Source: Dyadobacter sp. CY323 (lineage in GTDB: Bacteria > Bacteroidota > Bacteroidia > Cytophagales > Spirosomataceae). Taken from it: 64,000 nucleotides of DNA. The stretch covers positions 124,001-188,000 of the forward strand of contig NZ_JAJUXH010000009.1 in assembly GCF_021390245.1 (NCBI RefSeq). Reading direction: 5' to 3'. This document shows positions 9,449 through 17,965 of the stretch, piece after piece (positions within the stretch are counted from its first letter, which is position 1; each line of letters opens with the position of its first letter). A program made the translations under genes and the position numbers. The notes under the pieces were generated by a model. It did no database searches. It had not been told where the DNA came from and saw only the letters and a list, made by a program, of their open reading frames with translations.

Positions 9449-10051
9449 ATGATCCTCATAGAAAATACCTGTATTAGTGACGATATCGAAGACCAGCTAT
9501 TTGTCTGCAATCTGGACAAATGTAAAGGTGCTTGTTGTATAGAAGGAGATTCAGGTGCGCCTTTGGATGAAGGTGAAAGAGCAATTCTGGATGAAATTTA
9601 CCCATTTGTTGAACCATACCTTTCTGAGGCCGGAAAACAAGTAATCGCCAAAGAAGGCACATCCACGACGGATTGGGATGGTGACTATGTAACCCCGATC
9701 ATCGAAGGAAGAGAATGCGCGTATGCCATTTACGATGAGAAGGGAATCCTAAAATGTGGCATTGAGGCGGCCTATAACGACGGAAAAATAAATTATAAGA
9801 AGCCGCTCTCCTGTCATTTGTACCCGATCAGAGTAACCAAATACGATGAGTTCCATGCATTGAATTACGATCGGTGGAGCATTTGCAGCCCGGCATGCAG
9901 TTTCGGTCAGGAGCTGGGGGTACCGGTTTACAAATTTTTGAAAGAGCCACTCATCCGGGCATACGGGCCGGGTTGGTACGATCAGCTTACCGAGGAAATT
10001 GGTGACAGACAGGCAGCAAGACTAAACGAATTAAATGAAAAAGGAAAATGA
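9449..10051 (+). CDS. DUF3109 cysteine-cluster protein
   Basis: A 200-residue soluble protein with the YkgJ/DUF3109-type cysteine cluster: [11 protein letters not shown] near the N-terminus, further cysteines in ECAY and KCGIE, then SCHLYPIRV, and CSPACSFG. The pattern suggests a metal site (zinc or iron-sulfur) but no reaction is established for the family. It begins 14 bases after the LysM gene, and its last 17 bases overlap the next gene, which supports co-transcription and translational coupling. Family assignment is by motif recognition; the function is unknown. Confidence 0.8.
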   Translation: MILIENTCISDDIEDQLFVCNLDKCKGACCIEGDSGAPLDEGERAILDEIYPFVEPYLSEAGKQVIAKEGTSTTDWDGDYVTPIIEGRECAYAIYDEKGILKCGIEAAYNDGKINYKKPLSCHLYPIRVTKYDEFHALNYDRWSICSPACSFGQELGVPVYKFLKEPLIRAYGPGWYDQLTEEIGDRQAARLNELNEKGK

Positions 10052-10370
10052 CTTTTTCAATGATGTTTACGAGGTAGTGCGGCAAATACCCAAAGGCCGG
10101 GCAACATCTTATGGTGCCATTGCTGCTTATCTTGGCAAGAAACGAGGCGCCAGGCTTGTCGGCTGGGCAATGGGATCCAGCTATCATCAGCAGGGTATCC
10201 CAGCTCATCGGGTTGTAAATAGTCAGGGCATTTTAACTGCAAAGATGCTGTTCGACACACCTACATTTATGCAGGAAAAACTTGAAAGTGAGGGCATTCT
10301 CATAAAGAACGATAAGATCCAGAATTGGAAAGAATGCTTCTGGGATCCAGAAAAAGAACTTGCATTATAA
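10035..10370 (+). CDS. MGMT-family alkyltransferase-like protein lacking the acceptor cysteine
   Basis: A 111-residue protein matching the DNA-binding domain of O6-alkylguanine-DNA alkyltransferases: [17 protein letters not shown] is the helix-turn-helix block and GIPAHRVV is the active-site block. The alkyl-acceptor cysteine of PCHRV is alanine here, so it cannot work as a suicide alkyltransferase. It resembles the alkyltransferase-like (ATL) group, which binds alkylated guanine and channels it to nucleotide excision repair; classic ATLs usually have Trp at this position. The ATG lies inside the DUF3109 gene (17-base overlap). A strong terminator begins immediately after its stop codon. Confidence 0.85.
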   Translation: MKKENDFFNDVYEVVRQIPKGRATSYGAIAAYLGKKRGARLVGWAMGSSYHQQGIPAHRVVNSQGILTAKMLFDTPTFMQEKLESEGILIKNDKIQNWKECFWDPEKELAL

Positions 10371-10412
10371 ACGAGAAATCCCGGTCAAAGGCCGGGATTT
10401 CTCGTTTTCTTT
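10371..10412 (+). terminator. intrinsic terminator closing the galE-to-ATL series
   Basis: A perfect 14-bp stem (10371-10384 with 10392-10405) around a 7-base loop is followed directly by a T-rich tract. It starts at the base after the ATL stop codon. Confidence 0.93.
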
Positions 10413-10441
10413 TGGTTACTCGATTTAGTCCCCGGAGCTTC

Positions 10442-10834
10442 TCATTGTAATGAAATAAGCTTTTCGCTCGTGCTTCGGATCTCAACTTCTTTAACCAGTT
10501 TGTTCTTTTTGTCGTACAACTCGAAATAGTAAGTTCCGTCATTCATTTCTTCCAGATCAAATACGCGGCGGTATTTTGAATCTTTTTCGCTGAACACCTC
10601 GTTGTAATACACTTTTCCGGCTTTGTCTTTCAGGATTACTCTCAGCTTATCATCAACGGGTTTGTCTACCGACAATTTGACTTTATTCGTTTGAGAGACT
10701 TTGTAAAGCGCTGCATCGAATGTGACTGCATTTGCTTTTTCGTCGGTACTTTTCTTTTTGTCTGTTGTGAAAGAGGCAAGAGACAAAGTGAGCGCCAGTG
10801 CGCAGAACAGGTTTGAAACGTTTGAAATTTTCAT
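10442..10834 (-). CDS. small exported protein of unknown function
   Basis: A 130-residue protein with a signal peptide (basic start MKISNVSN, hydrophobic core, cleavage probably near ASF-T). The mature part is rich in lysine, aspartate and aromatic residues, with alternating hydrophobic positions such as VKLSVDKPVDDKLRVILKD and DGTYYFELYDKK, which suggests a small beta-sandwich like those of Bacteroidota secreted proteins. No catalytic motif is visible and I do not recognise a named family. It is convergent with the ATL gene and lies downstream of the symporter gene on the same strand, separated by 273 bases that contain a 16-bp palindrome. Confidence 0.7.
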   Translation of the reverse strand: MKISNVSNLFCALALTLSLASFTTDKKKSTDEKANAVTFDAALYKVSQTNKVKLSVDKPVDDKLRVILKDKAGKVYYNEVFSEKDSKYRRVFDLEEMNDGTYYFELYDKKNKLVKEVEIRSTSEKLISLQ

Positions 10835-11017
10835 GGCTAATATTAGTTATAATTGCTTCCGAGCATCCTGCCCGGTTGAACTATAACTAAAAAAGGATGT
10901 GCCAGATTTCGATTTTCTATAAATCAAACCAAAACATCTACTAAGTAACCAATTGATTTTTAATGAGTTAAAAATATTTCAAACATTTTTCCGCATCCGA
11001 AAGCCATTCATCACCGC

Positions 11018-11033
11018 TGTTCGGTACCGAACA
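11018..11033. promoter_or_regulatory. 16-bp perfect palindrome, possible operator
   Basis: TGTTCGGTACCGAACA is a perfect dyad without a loop, so it is more like a protein-binding site than a terminator. It lies in the 273-base gap between the symporter gene and the minus-strand small exported protein gene, about 185 bases upstream of the latter. No regulator is known to me for this site. Confidence 0.4.
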
Positions 11034-11107
11034 TTCCCATTTAAAAGCGAACGAATGAAATGTTACAGTAAAATCAGAATTTATTTTTTTCACGGCTCTC
11101 ATACAGG

Positions 11108-12583
11108 CTATTTAGGCGAAGCGTATTGAGCAGACGCGAGGGGTTTGGGATTATGTAGAATCCATAATCCGATGAAGGTAATCAGTCCATTGATAATCAG
11201 TCGCTCAAATCCGAATTTGTAGCCATTAAACCATTCTGCGGAATGATCATTGATGACGTAGGTAAGAATGGGCGCGATGATACAAACCAGCGGTACCCAC
11301 CTATCCCGGACAGGTCTTTTTGTAAATGCCCCAAAGGAAAATAATCCGAGCAACGGGCCATAAGTATAACCAGCCAGATCAAAAACAGCCGTGATCACTT
11401 CTTTGCTGTTCAGCCGGTTGAAGACAAGGATAACCAGATAGAAAACGACCGAAAAGCCGATATGCACCCAAAATTTAATGACCGATCGCTGCTCCTCTGG
11501 CCTCTTTTCTATTTCCATAAAATCAATACAGAAAGCTGTGGTCAATGCAGTCAGAGCTGAATCGGAGCTGGCGTATGTGGCGGCTGTGATCCCCAAAAGG
11601 AATGTGATCCCTACTACAAGGCCTAAATGATTCAGCGCCAGCATTGGGTAAAAATCATCTGATTTCGCAGGAGTAGGAATGCCTTGCGCTTCCGCATATA
11701 CGTAAAGAAGTGCCCCGAGCGACAGAAACAGGAAATTGACGATTACCAAAACGATCGTGAACCAAAACATATTCTTTTGGGCTTCTCCAATATTCTTGCA
11801 AGTCAGGTTTTTCTGCATTAAATCCTGATCCAGGCCCGTCATAACAATGGCGATGAAAACGCCGGCGAAAAACTGTTTGAAGAAGTTTTTGGGATCGTTG
11901 GTATCCCAGTAAAAAATCTTGGAATATCCACTGGTCTGCACCCTGTTCCAGATATCCCCGAAACCACTCAGATTCAATTCATTTGAGACTAAAATGATGG
12001 TCAGGATAACCGCAGTAATCAGGAAAAACGTCTGCAACGTATCTGTGACAATAATGGTTTTGACCCCACCTTTAAACGTATAGATCCAGATCAGAAAGAT
12101 GGTAATGGCTACGGCCACCTCAAACGGAATACCTAGTGGCTTGAACAATGCAAGCTGCAAAACCTGCGCGGCCACATACAATCTCACCGCCGAGCCGATT
12201 GTTCTCGATAACAGAAAAAAACCTGATCCTGTCTTATAAGACCAAAATCCAAAACGCTGTTCGAGATACGAATAAATGGAGATAAGGTTCAGCCGGTAAT
12301 AAAGCGGCATTAACACAGTCCCGATCACCAGATAACCGAGAATATATCCGATTACTACCTGAAAATAGGAAAATTGAATATTGACAACCGCCCCGGGAAC
12401 GGAAACAAATGTGACTCCCGACAACGAGGTACCGATCATTCCAAATGCGACGAGATACCACGGAGACTGCCTGTTAGCTGTAAAAAAAGTGTTGGTATCA
12501 GCTCCCCTTGAAGTGTAAATAGATACCGTTATGAGCATTCCAAAATAGGCAATCAGAATGACCAGGGATATATATGGATTCAT
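11108..12583 (-). CDS. sodium:solute symporter (SSS family)
   Basis: A 491-residue polytopic inner-membrane protein with about 13 hydrophobic helices, typical of the SSS (PutP/SGLT) family. The N-terminus YFGMLITVSIYTSRGADTN, the GTSLSGVTFVSVPG motif and the long helix with TYASSDSALTALTTAFCIDF (near the sodium site of helix 8) are characteristic. The substrate is unpredictable: sugars, amino acids, sialic acid or carboxylates are all transported by relatives. It is a single gene transcribed divergently from clpS. No catabolic genes flank it to suggest the solute. Confidence 0.92.
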   Translation of the reverse strand: MNPYISLVILIAYFGMLITVSIYTSRGADTNTFFTANRQSPWYLVAFGMIGTSLSGVTFVSVPGAVVNIQFSYFQVVIGYILGYLVIGTVLMPLYYRLNLISIYSYLEQRFGFWSYKTGSGFFLLSRTIGSAVRLYVAAQVLQLALFKPLGIPFEVAVAITIFLIWIYTFKGGVKTIIVTDTLQTFFLITAVILTIILVSNELNLSGFGDIWNRVQTSGYSKIFYWDTNDPKNFFKQFFAGVFIAIVMTGLDQDLMQKNLTCKNIGEAQKNMFWFTIVLVIVNFLFLSLGALLYVYAEAQGIPTPAKSDDFYPMLALNHLGLVVGITFLLGITAATYASSDSALTALTTAFCIDFMEIEKRPEEQRSVIKFWVHIGFSVVFYLVILVFNRLNSKEVITAVFDLAGYTYGPLLGLFSFGAFTKRPVRDRWVPLVCIIAPILTYVINDHSAEWFNGYKFGFERLIINGLITFIGLWILHNPKPLASAQYASPK

Positions 12584-12657
12584 TAAAGCGGGTATTTGAA
12601 TGAGTGGAGCAGCGGATTAAAAGGCACTTAAAACTTCTAATAATCTGCGTTTTTAAT

Positions 12658-12665
12658 TAGATTTG
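12658..12665 (+). promoter_or_regulatory. -7 box upstream of clpS-recR-sod
   Basis: TAGATTTG matches TAnnTTTG and lies 25 bases before the clpS ATG at 12691. No convincing -33 TTTG is present at 19-21 bases, so confidence is moderate. Confidence 0.4.
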
Positions 12666-12690
12666 CTAATCAAACAGAAATTTGGTTGTT

Positions 12691-12966
12691 ATGCAAGCGC
12701 TCACAGATACGGAGGTCGAAATTCTGGAAAAAACAGTTGAACTTGACATCATGAAGCTCGTCATTTACAATGACGAGGTCAACACATTCGATTGGGTAAT
12801 CGATACTTTAATGGAGGTTTGCAACCATACCAGCGAACAGGCTGAGCAATGTACCCTTATCATTCATTATAAAGGTAAATGTGCTGTAAAAGAAGGCACC
12901 TTTGAAGAATTGGCCGGTATGCGCAACGAGATTTGCCGCAGAGGCATTTCGGCCGAGATCCATTGA
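12691..12966 (+). CDS. clpS: ClpS adaptor of the ClpAP/ClpCP protease
   Basis: Delivers N-degron substrates to the Clp unfoldase. The ATG at 12691 is preferred over an in-frame TTG at 12682. The 91-residue protein contains the ClpS core VIYNDEVNTFDWVIDTLMEV, whose ND-x-x-T segment forms the N-end residue pocket, and the later HYKGKCAVKEGTFEELAGMR helix. The N-terminal 15-20 residues are the usual flexible tail. It leads a compact plus-strand unit with recR (37-base gap) and the exported sod gene. The assignment is firm; the link with recombination repair is only positional. Confidence 0.93.
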   Translation: MQALTDTEVEILEKTVELDIMKLVIYNDEVNTFDWVIDTLMEVCNHTSEQAEQCTLIIHYKGKCAVKEGTFEELAGMRNEICRRGISAEIH

Positions 12967-13003
12967 TCAGTACCTACATTTTCAACATTCCGTTTCCCTG
13001 CTT

Positions 13004-13618
13004 ATGAATTACCCCTCACGGCTCATTGAGGATGCAGTTAGTGAAATTTCCCGTCTGCCGGGAATCGGAAAGAAAACCGCATTACGTCTGGCATTACATT
13101 TGCTCAAGAGAGAAGAGGAACAAACCAAATCTCTTTCGGAAGCGCTTTTGAATATGCGCACCAAAACGACTTATTGTGTAAAATGCCATAATATCGCAGA
13201 TGAGCGGCTTTGTAACATTTGTGCCAATGCCAGGCGTGACCAATCCATTATCTGTGTAGTAGTCGACACGCGTGACGTACTTGCTATTGAATCAACAAAC
13301 CAGTATAAGGGTTTATATCACGTGCTCGGCGGTATCATATCTCCATTAGAAGGGATCGGCCCCGCTGATTTACAGATCGATTCGCTTGTTTCGCGCATTG
13401 AAAGCCCGGAAGAAAGTGAGCCTGTAAAAGAAATAATCCTGGCATTAAGCCCTACAATGGAAGGTGATACTACCGCATTTTATCTTCAGAAAAAATTGAA
13501 ATCCACGGGTGTCAAAATGAGCACCATTGCCCGTGGTATACCTATCGGCGGCGATCTTGAATATGCCGACGAAATAACGCTCGGGCGCAGCATCATAAGC
13601 CGGGTGGCATATGATTGA
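13004..13618 (+). CDS. recR: recombination mediator protein RecR
   Basis: Part of RecFOR, which loads RecA on gapped DNA. The frame is open upstream to 12902 inside clpS, but the ATG at 13004 gives the canonical N-terminus [15 protein letters not shown] and 204 residues. It shows the helix-hairpin-helix block [17 protein letters not shown], the zinc finger [16 protein letters not shown], a Toprim segment starting [14 protein letters not shown] and the conserved [16 protein letters not shown]. All key cysteines are intact. It is 37 bases after clpS and 23 bases before the sod gene. Confidence 0.96.
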   Translation: MNYPSRLIEDAVSEISRLPGIGKKTALRLALHLLKREEEQTKSLSEALLNMRTKTTYCVKCHNIADERLCNICANARRDQSIICVVVDTRDVLAIESTNQYKGLYHVLGGIISPLEGIGPADLQIDSLVSRIESPEESEPVKEIILALSPTMEGDTTAFYLQKKLKSTGVKMSTIARGIPIGGDLEYADEITLGRSIISRVAYD

Positions 13619-13641
13619 TACTAACCTTTAATTTTCTTTTT

Positions 13642-14352
13642 ATGAATAGAACAGACTTTTTGAAAACCCTGGCCGGTGGCTCACTTGCTGTAAGCGCATT
13701 CACTAAAAATGCCTTTGCATCTTCCTCCGTTGGATTGAATGCGGAGACTGCACCTTTCAAACAAGCTCCACTTCCTTATGATTTTGGAGCATTGGAGCCC
13801 AGCATTGATAAGATGACCATGGAGATCCATTATGGAAAACACCATGCAACGTATGTTAAAAATCTCAACGATGCTGTAAAAGGGACAGAATTCGAGAAAA
13901 AATCACTGGACGAAATCATCAAATCGATCGGTAAAGCCCCCGCGGCGATCCGGAATAATGGTGGCGGACATTGGAACCATACTTTTTTCTGGGAAGTAAT
14001 GGGCCCGAAAAAGGCTGCCGGACCGACTGGCGCGGTAGCTGATGCAATCAACGGTCAGTTTGGATCGCTGGATAAGTTCAAAGAAGAGTTTGGCAAAGCA
14101 GCAACTACACGGTTCGGATCAGGATGGGCGTGGCTGGTTGCAAAGGGTGGTAAGCTTTCAGTTGGTTCTACCCCAAATCAGGATAATCCATTGATGGATG
14201 TGTCGGACTTCAAAGGAACCCCTATTTTGGCCCTGGACGTCTGGGAACATGCTTACTATCTACATTATCAAAACAAGCGCCCCGATTACATCAAAGCATT
14301 CTGGGATGTAGTGAATTGGGATAAAGTAGCTGAGAATTTGAAAAAAGCGTAA
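13642..14352 (+). CDS. exported Mn/Fe superoxide dismutase
   Basis: Dismutates superoxide. The start at 13642 gives [13 protein letters not shown] plus a hydrophobic stretch and AFA-S, a signal peptide that resembles a degenerate Tat signal (no twin arginine visible), so the enzyme is probably periplasmic. The catalytic part has all metal ligands: H in [24 protein letters not shown], and D and H in [20 protein letters not shown]. The segment NQDNPLMD resembles Mn-type enzymes, but cambialistic use cannot be excluded. It totals 236 residues. It follows recR by 23 bases; the heptamer repeat array lies just downstream. Confidence 0.93.
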   Translation: MNRTDFLKTLAGGSLAVSAFTKNAFASSSVGLNAETAPFKQAPLPYDFGALEPSIDKMTMEIHYGKHHATYVKNLNDAVKGTEFEKKSLDEIIKSIGKAPAAIRNNGGGHWNHTFFWEVMGPKKAAGPTGAVADAINGQFGSLDKFKEEFGKAATTRFGSGWAWLVAKGGKLSVGSTPNQDNPLMDVSDFKGTPILALDVWEHAYYLHYQNKRPDYIKAFWDVVNWDKVAENLKKA

Positions 14353-14366
14353 GCTGGATTTTTGTG

Positions 14367-14508
14367 TGAGATGTGAAATGTGAGGTGATTTTATGTTAGG
14401 CTAGTCTTCACCTTTTACATCTCACATCTCACATCTCACATCTCACATCTCACATCTCACATTTTACATCTCACATTTTACATCTCACATTTTACATCTC
14501 ACATCTCA
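14367..14508. repeat. heptamer tandem array with inverted leading arm
   Basis: From 14411 to 14508 there are 14 consecutive 7-base units: one CCTTTTA, six CATCTCA, then alternating CATTTTA and CATCTCA, ending with two CATCTCA. Just upstream, 14367-14387 holds three units in the opposite orientation (TGAGATG, TGAAATG, TGAGGTG), so a stem can form across a 23-base spacer. It sits between the convergent sod and TPR genes, where it may act as a bidirectional terminator, and looks expandable by replication slippage. Confidence 0.9.
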
Positions 14509-14514
14509 CAAAAA

Positions 14515-15858
14515 TCAATTACAATAACTAGAAATCACCTTATACGCCTGCTGATACCCGAGTTCACCCGCTTTACTCAGATCCATACAACCATCGTTTA
14601 CTTCCCCAAGGCTGTTTTTCAAAATGCCTCTCAGGTAATAAGCTTCCGGGTAGTCAGAACGAAGTTTGATTGAGCTTGTGAAGTCGAGTACGGCGCCCAT
14701 TTGATCACCACTTTGTGAGCGTATCATTGCCCTGGAAAAGTATGCATTTGAGTAGGTAGGGTTCAATTCCACGGCAGTTGTCAGGTCTTGTATTGCACCT
14801 TTAATTTCTCCCACCTTCGATTTGCTGATACCTCTCATAAAATACGCCTCGGCCCGCTCGTGCGTCAGATTATCGATCTTAATGTTTTCCTTCACCTGAT
14901 CCCGCAGTTCATCCAGTTTGTCCCGGTTTATTTTACCGGAGTAAACGATCTTCTTGGGATCACCGACATACGCATTTTTTAATTCTATTGATTTCGAAAG
15001 GTCAGCAATCGCGCCTCTTGAGTCATTGAGTTTACCTTTTGAAAAACCCCGGCCATAATACGCTTGATAGTCATCGGGATTCAATTGTATGGTTTTATCA
15101 AAATCAATGATCGCTCCCTGGTAATCTTCAATCCTGTTTTTTGCAAACCCTCTGTTCGTGTAGTATTCGCTGTCATTCGGACTTAGTTCGATTGCCCGCG
15201 TAAAATCATGTACTGCACCCTGATAGTCACCAAGTTCCAGCTTCGCAAGGCCCCGACCGGCATACGCCCCTGTTCGTTTGGGACTCAGCTCAATCACTCT
15301 GGTAAAATCCGCAAGACTACCTGCATATTCCTGCAAATCCTGTTTACAATTTCCCCTCGCATATAATGCAGCAAGTTCATCAGGATTAAGAGAAAGCGCG
15401 CGGTCGAGATCTATTAATGCATTCCGATGGTTTTTCAGTTTTGCATAGCTCACACCACGATTGTAGTAGGCTTTTGGCTCCTCCGGGTTCAGTTCGATCG
15501 CTTTGGAATAATCCTCAATTGCCGCGCGAAAATCCTCTTGCAAACTTTTGCTGACACCGCGGCTCTGGAAGTAAAGCGCCTCTCGCGGATTTAGCTCAAT
15601 GGCCTTATCGTAATCCAGTATTGCCCCTCGGTGATCTTTGAGGTTTGCCTTTGCCAATCCCCTGTTAAAATAACTCGGAGCATGGTCGGCATTCATTGAA
15701 ATGACCGATGTGTAGGCCTGCATGGCCCCGTTGAAGTCGCCCGTACCTGCTTTTGTATTTCCTTCTTCGAAGAATTCCGCAGCTGAACGTTGCGCAATGA
15801 TTTGGTAGGGCAGGAAGCATGTTATAAATAGAAAAATGCCCCGAAATAGAACTTTCAT
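14515..15858 (-). CDS. exported tetratricopeptide-repeat protein
   Basis: The ATG at 15858 gives MKVLFRGIFLFITCF with cleavage near IIA-Q; an in-frame ATG seven codons upstream is less signal-like. The 447-residue protein is almost entirely TPR units of 34 residues with the recurring pattern AY-x2-RG-x-(A/S)K-x4-(D/Y)-x-GAI-x-D-(F/Y)-x-(K/R)AIEL-P. About eleven repeats are visible, one interrupted by a charged insert near residue 290-330. TPR arrays bind proteins; exported ones in this phylum often associate with envelope complexes. No enzymatic domain is present and the partner is unknown. A TTG-N20-TACTTTTA promoter candidate precedes it. Confidence 0.88.
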   Translation of the reverse strand: MKVLFRGIFLFITCFLPYQIIAQRSAAEFFEEGNTKAGTGDFNGAMQAYTSVISMNADHAPSYFNRGLAKANLKDHRGAILDYDKAIELNPREALYFQSRGVSKSLQEDFRAAIEDYSKAIELNPEEPKAYYNRGVSYAKLKNHRNALIDLDRALSLNPDELAALYARGNCKQDLQEYAGSLADFTRVIELSPKRTGAYAGRGLAKLELGDYQGAVHDFTRAIELSPNDSEYYTNRGFAKNRIEDYQGAIIDFDKTIQLNPDDYQAYYGRGFSKGKLNDSRGAIADLSKSIELKNAYVGDPKKIVYSGKINRDKLDELRDQVKENIKIDNLTHERAEAYFMRGISKSKVGEIKGAIQDLTTAVELNPTYSNAYFSRAMIRSQSGDQMGAVLDFTSSIKLRSDYPEAYYLRGILKNSLGEVNDGCMDLSKAGELGYQQAYKVISSYCN

Positions 15859-15905
15859 GAATGTAAACCGTTTCCTCAAATCCGTTATTTGTTACAATTA
15901 TTCCA

Positions 15906-15936
15906 TAAAAGTATTCAAATTCCGTTTCAGCATCAA
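15906..15936 (-). promoter_or_regulatory. candidate promoter of the TPR gene
   Basis: On the minus strand TTG (15936-15934) is followed after 20 bases by TACTTTTA (15913-15906), one mismatch from TAnnTTTG. It lies about 50 bases upstream of the start codon. Confidence 0.4.
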
Positions 15937-16051
15937 TAAAAGGAAACGCCTATTTTGAAAGAAGTTTTTATAACTCTTTCGTCAGAATATGGGTACTTTT
16001 ACTCTCTTACGAAAGACAAAATTTATCAGGTTTTCACTTAATTTTCGCTTC

Positions 16052-16591
16052 ATGAATTCGACATCCAAGAAATTTTTTGTCATCGTGTTGCTCGTGATTG
16101 GCTTTGCGGCAGTCTATTTGGCATTTTTCAAACCTACCGTGCGGCAATCCGACGTGGTATCGGCAGACGAACAACAAGGATCTTCATCCGTTTACCTTGA
16201 CGCTCTGAGAGACCTGCATGGAAAGCCGGTGTCAATGGATGAAAACAAGCTGATTTTCATGAACGTGTGGGCAACATGGTGCGGGCCTTGTAATATGGAA
16301 ATGCCTGGCATTCAAAAGCTTTACGATAAATATAAATCGCATGAAAAAATTGCATTCTACATTATCTCGGACGAAGATGCCGAGACAGTAAACCCTTTTA
16401 TCGAAAGGAAAGGGTATAATTTGCCATTTTATCAATTCAGCGGGCCGTATCCGGCTGCATTGGATGGGAATGCAATTCCAAGAACTTATATCATTTACAA
16501 AGGAAAAATCCTCGCAGAAGAAATTGGCGCGTCGCAATGGGACCGCCCGGAGATCGTTGATCTCATTGAAAGGCAATTGGCAGAGATCTGA
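16052..16591 (+). CDS. membrane-anchored TlpA/ResA-like thiol-disulfide oxidoreductase
   Basis: The ATG at 16052 gives MNSTSKKFFVIVLLVIGFAAVYLAFF, an uncleaved anchor or signal, and 179 residues in all. The thioredoxin fold carries the active site WATWCGPCNMEMP near residue 70-80, with the cis-Pro region at AIPRTYIIY. It probably keeps periplasmic thiols reduced, for example during cytochrome c maturation or outer envelope protein folding. It faces the azurin gene across a shared terminator. TlpA-like proteins are numerous in this phylum, so a specific partner cannot be assigned. Confidence 0.9.
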   Translation: MNSTSKKFFVIVLLVIGFAAVYLAFFKPTVRQSDVVSADEQQGSSSVYLDALRDLHGKPVSMDENKLIFMNVWATWCGPCNMEMPGIQKLYDKYKSHEKIAFYIISDEDAETVNPFIERKGYNLPFYQFSGPYPAALDGNAIPRTYIIYKGKILAEEIGASQWDRPEIVDLIERQLAEI

Positions 16592-16600
16592 CTAACAAGC

Positions 16601-16649
16601 AGTCAATAAAAAACGGCGTCGGAAAATCCGACGCCGTTTTTTATTGACT
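16601..16649. terminator. bidirectional intrinsic terminator
   Basis: A perfect 22-bp inverted repeat (16601-16622 with 16628-16649) with a 5-base loop. The core is GC-rich and flanked by A-run and T-run inside the stem, so it can stop transcription from both the TlpA-like gene and the convergent azurin gene. Confidence 0.95.
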
Positions 16650-16659
16650 AAACTATTTC

Positions 16660-17157
16660 TTACTCAACAATGAAGCTTCCTTTCATCAATGCATAATGTC
16701 CGGGAAAGCTGCAAATAAATGTATATGTTCCTTTTGCTGGTGCTGTAAACTCAACAGTATCACTTTCTCCGCCACCCACAAGTTTGGTATGAGCAACAAT
16801 GCTTGCCGCCTCCGACTTAGGAATGTATTCGGTTTCTCTTGCAGCAGCAGCTTTCGAACCGAACGCAGCAATGTCAACACCAGGTTTCAAAAGTACCCAG
16901 TTGTGTCCCATTGCAGCTTTGGGAAGTTTTCCTGAATGTGTAAGCGTAAGTTTTACTTTTTGTCCGGCCTTCACTTTGATTTCTTTCAGGTCGAATTGCA
17001 TTGCATCACTTCCTTTTATCACGATGGTTTTTACTTGCTTCACATCGCTAACCACTGCTCTGCCAGTTGGTAATTTAGCTTCAACAGGGTTCATTGTAAC
17101 GGCTCCAAACGCCACAACAGCGGCAAGAAGCATTACACCATACTTGGTCGTTTTCAT
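16660..17157 (-). CDS. azurin (type 1 copper protein)
   Basis: A periplasmic electron carrier of 165 residues. The signal peptide is MKTTKYGVMLLAAVVAFG with cleavage near VEA-K. The mature cupredoxin has the azurin copper ligands: His in MGHNWVL, then Cys, His and Met in the C-terminal loop CSFPGHYALMKG. The VKAGQKVKLTLTHSGKLPKAAMGHN block is distinctly azurin rather than plastocyanin. The redox partner is unknown; it may serve cytochrome oxidase or a detoxification route. The gene shares a bidirectional terminator with the thioredoxin-like gene. Assignment is strong because all four ligand residues are intact. Confidence 0.95.
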   Translation of the reverse strand: MKTTKYGVMLLAAVVAFGAVTMNPVEAKLPTGRAVVSDVKQVKTIVIKGSDAMQFDLKEIKVKAGQKVKLTLTHSGKLPKAAMGHNWVLLKPGVDIAAFGSKAAAARETEYIPKSEAASIVAHTKLVGGGESDTVEFTAPAKGTYTFICSFPGHYALMKGSFIVE

Positions 17158-17259
17158 ATTCTGAGTATTAGTAAACTTGTTTGATTATAATTGATGGGTG
17201 CAATTTACGACACGGATTTTTTAAAAAGCAATTCATTAACATTTGTTTGAAAACTAATG

Positions 17260-17862
17260 TCAGAACAGCACTTTATACTGGTCGCGCACGGCTAATCCGA
17301 CACAGATTACCGATAATACCATCATATAATGATTGATGTCTACCGGATCCATCGGGATCGGCAACTTCCCGGATTTTGTAGACAATGCGAGAAGCATCAT
17401 GGAAAAAACAACCCAGAGTGCGCTTTTTTGCTTGCTGGCCAGTCCCACGCAGGAGATCAGTAACGTGACCAATATGCAGAGGGATTTGATGATCAGCCCA
17501 ACATATTCGACTTTGAACCAGGTAATGCAATAAAATAATAACAGACCGAGGGATATGGTTGCCGATAACAAAAAGTTACCGCCTTTATAACGCATAATCA
17601 GGCACCAGGATGCTGAAACAAGGCAAAGTGCCCCGAGCGTCATTTCCCCGGCTACTAAGATCGTTCTGGTATTTTCCAAAAATCCGGCCCCGGCATAAAC
17701 AAGAGAATCAGTAAGTGCAACCAGAGAAATACTAACCAAAAATATCCCCCAAAGCCAGCGGGCAATGATTGGTTGATGGTTAAAATATTTAAAAAAAATG
17801 AACAGGCTGGTGAAACTTAAGACGACGTTGGAAAATATGTGAGGATTGTTAAGTATATCCAT
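17260..17862 (-). CDS. polytopic membrane protein of unknown function
   Basis: The ATG at 17862 (MDILNNPHIFSNVV) is preferred to an in-frame GTG two codons upstream. The 200-residue product is mostly hydrophobic with six or seven predicted transmembrane helices and short loops. No signature residues for transport or catalysis are evident, and I do not recognise the family with certainty. It lies between azurin (same strand, about 100 bases downstream) and sucD (divergent). Nothing in context assigns a role. Confidence 0.7.
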   Translation of the reverse strand: MDILNNPHIFSNVVLSFTSLFIFFKYFNHQPIIARWLWGIFLVSISLVALTDSLVYAGAGFLENTRTILVAGEMTLGALCLVSASWCLIMRYKGGNFLLSATISLGLLLFYCITWFKVEYVGLIIKSLCILVTLLISCVGLASKQKSALWVVFSMMLLALSTKSGKLPIPMDPVDINHYMMVLSVICVGLAVRDQYKVLF

Positions 17863-17911
17863 AAACACCCATCAGATTGTCAAAAAAGCAATTTACAAAT
17901 TCTGGTTACAT

Positions 17912-17943
17912 TTTGCTACTTCGTGCTTTTCGTTCTACTTTTA
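17912..17943 (+). promoter_or_regulatory. candidate sucD promoter
   Basis: TTTG at 17912-17915, a 20-base spacer, then TACTTTTA at 17936-17943 (one mismatch to TAnnTTTG). It is 22 bases before the sucD start codon. Confidence 0.5.
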
Positions 17944-17965
17944 CCAAAAAAACTGATTTACCAAT

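Noticed and set aside
14411-14508. CRISPR array
   Set aside because: The repeat unit is 7 bases with no spacers, and there are no cas genes; it is a simple tandem array.
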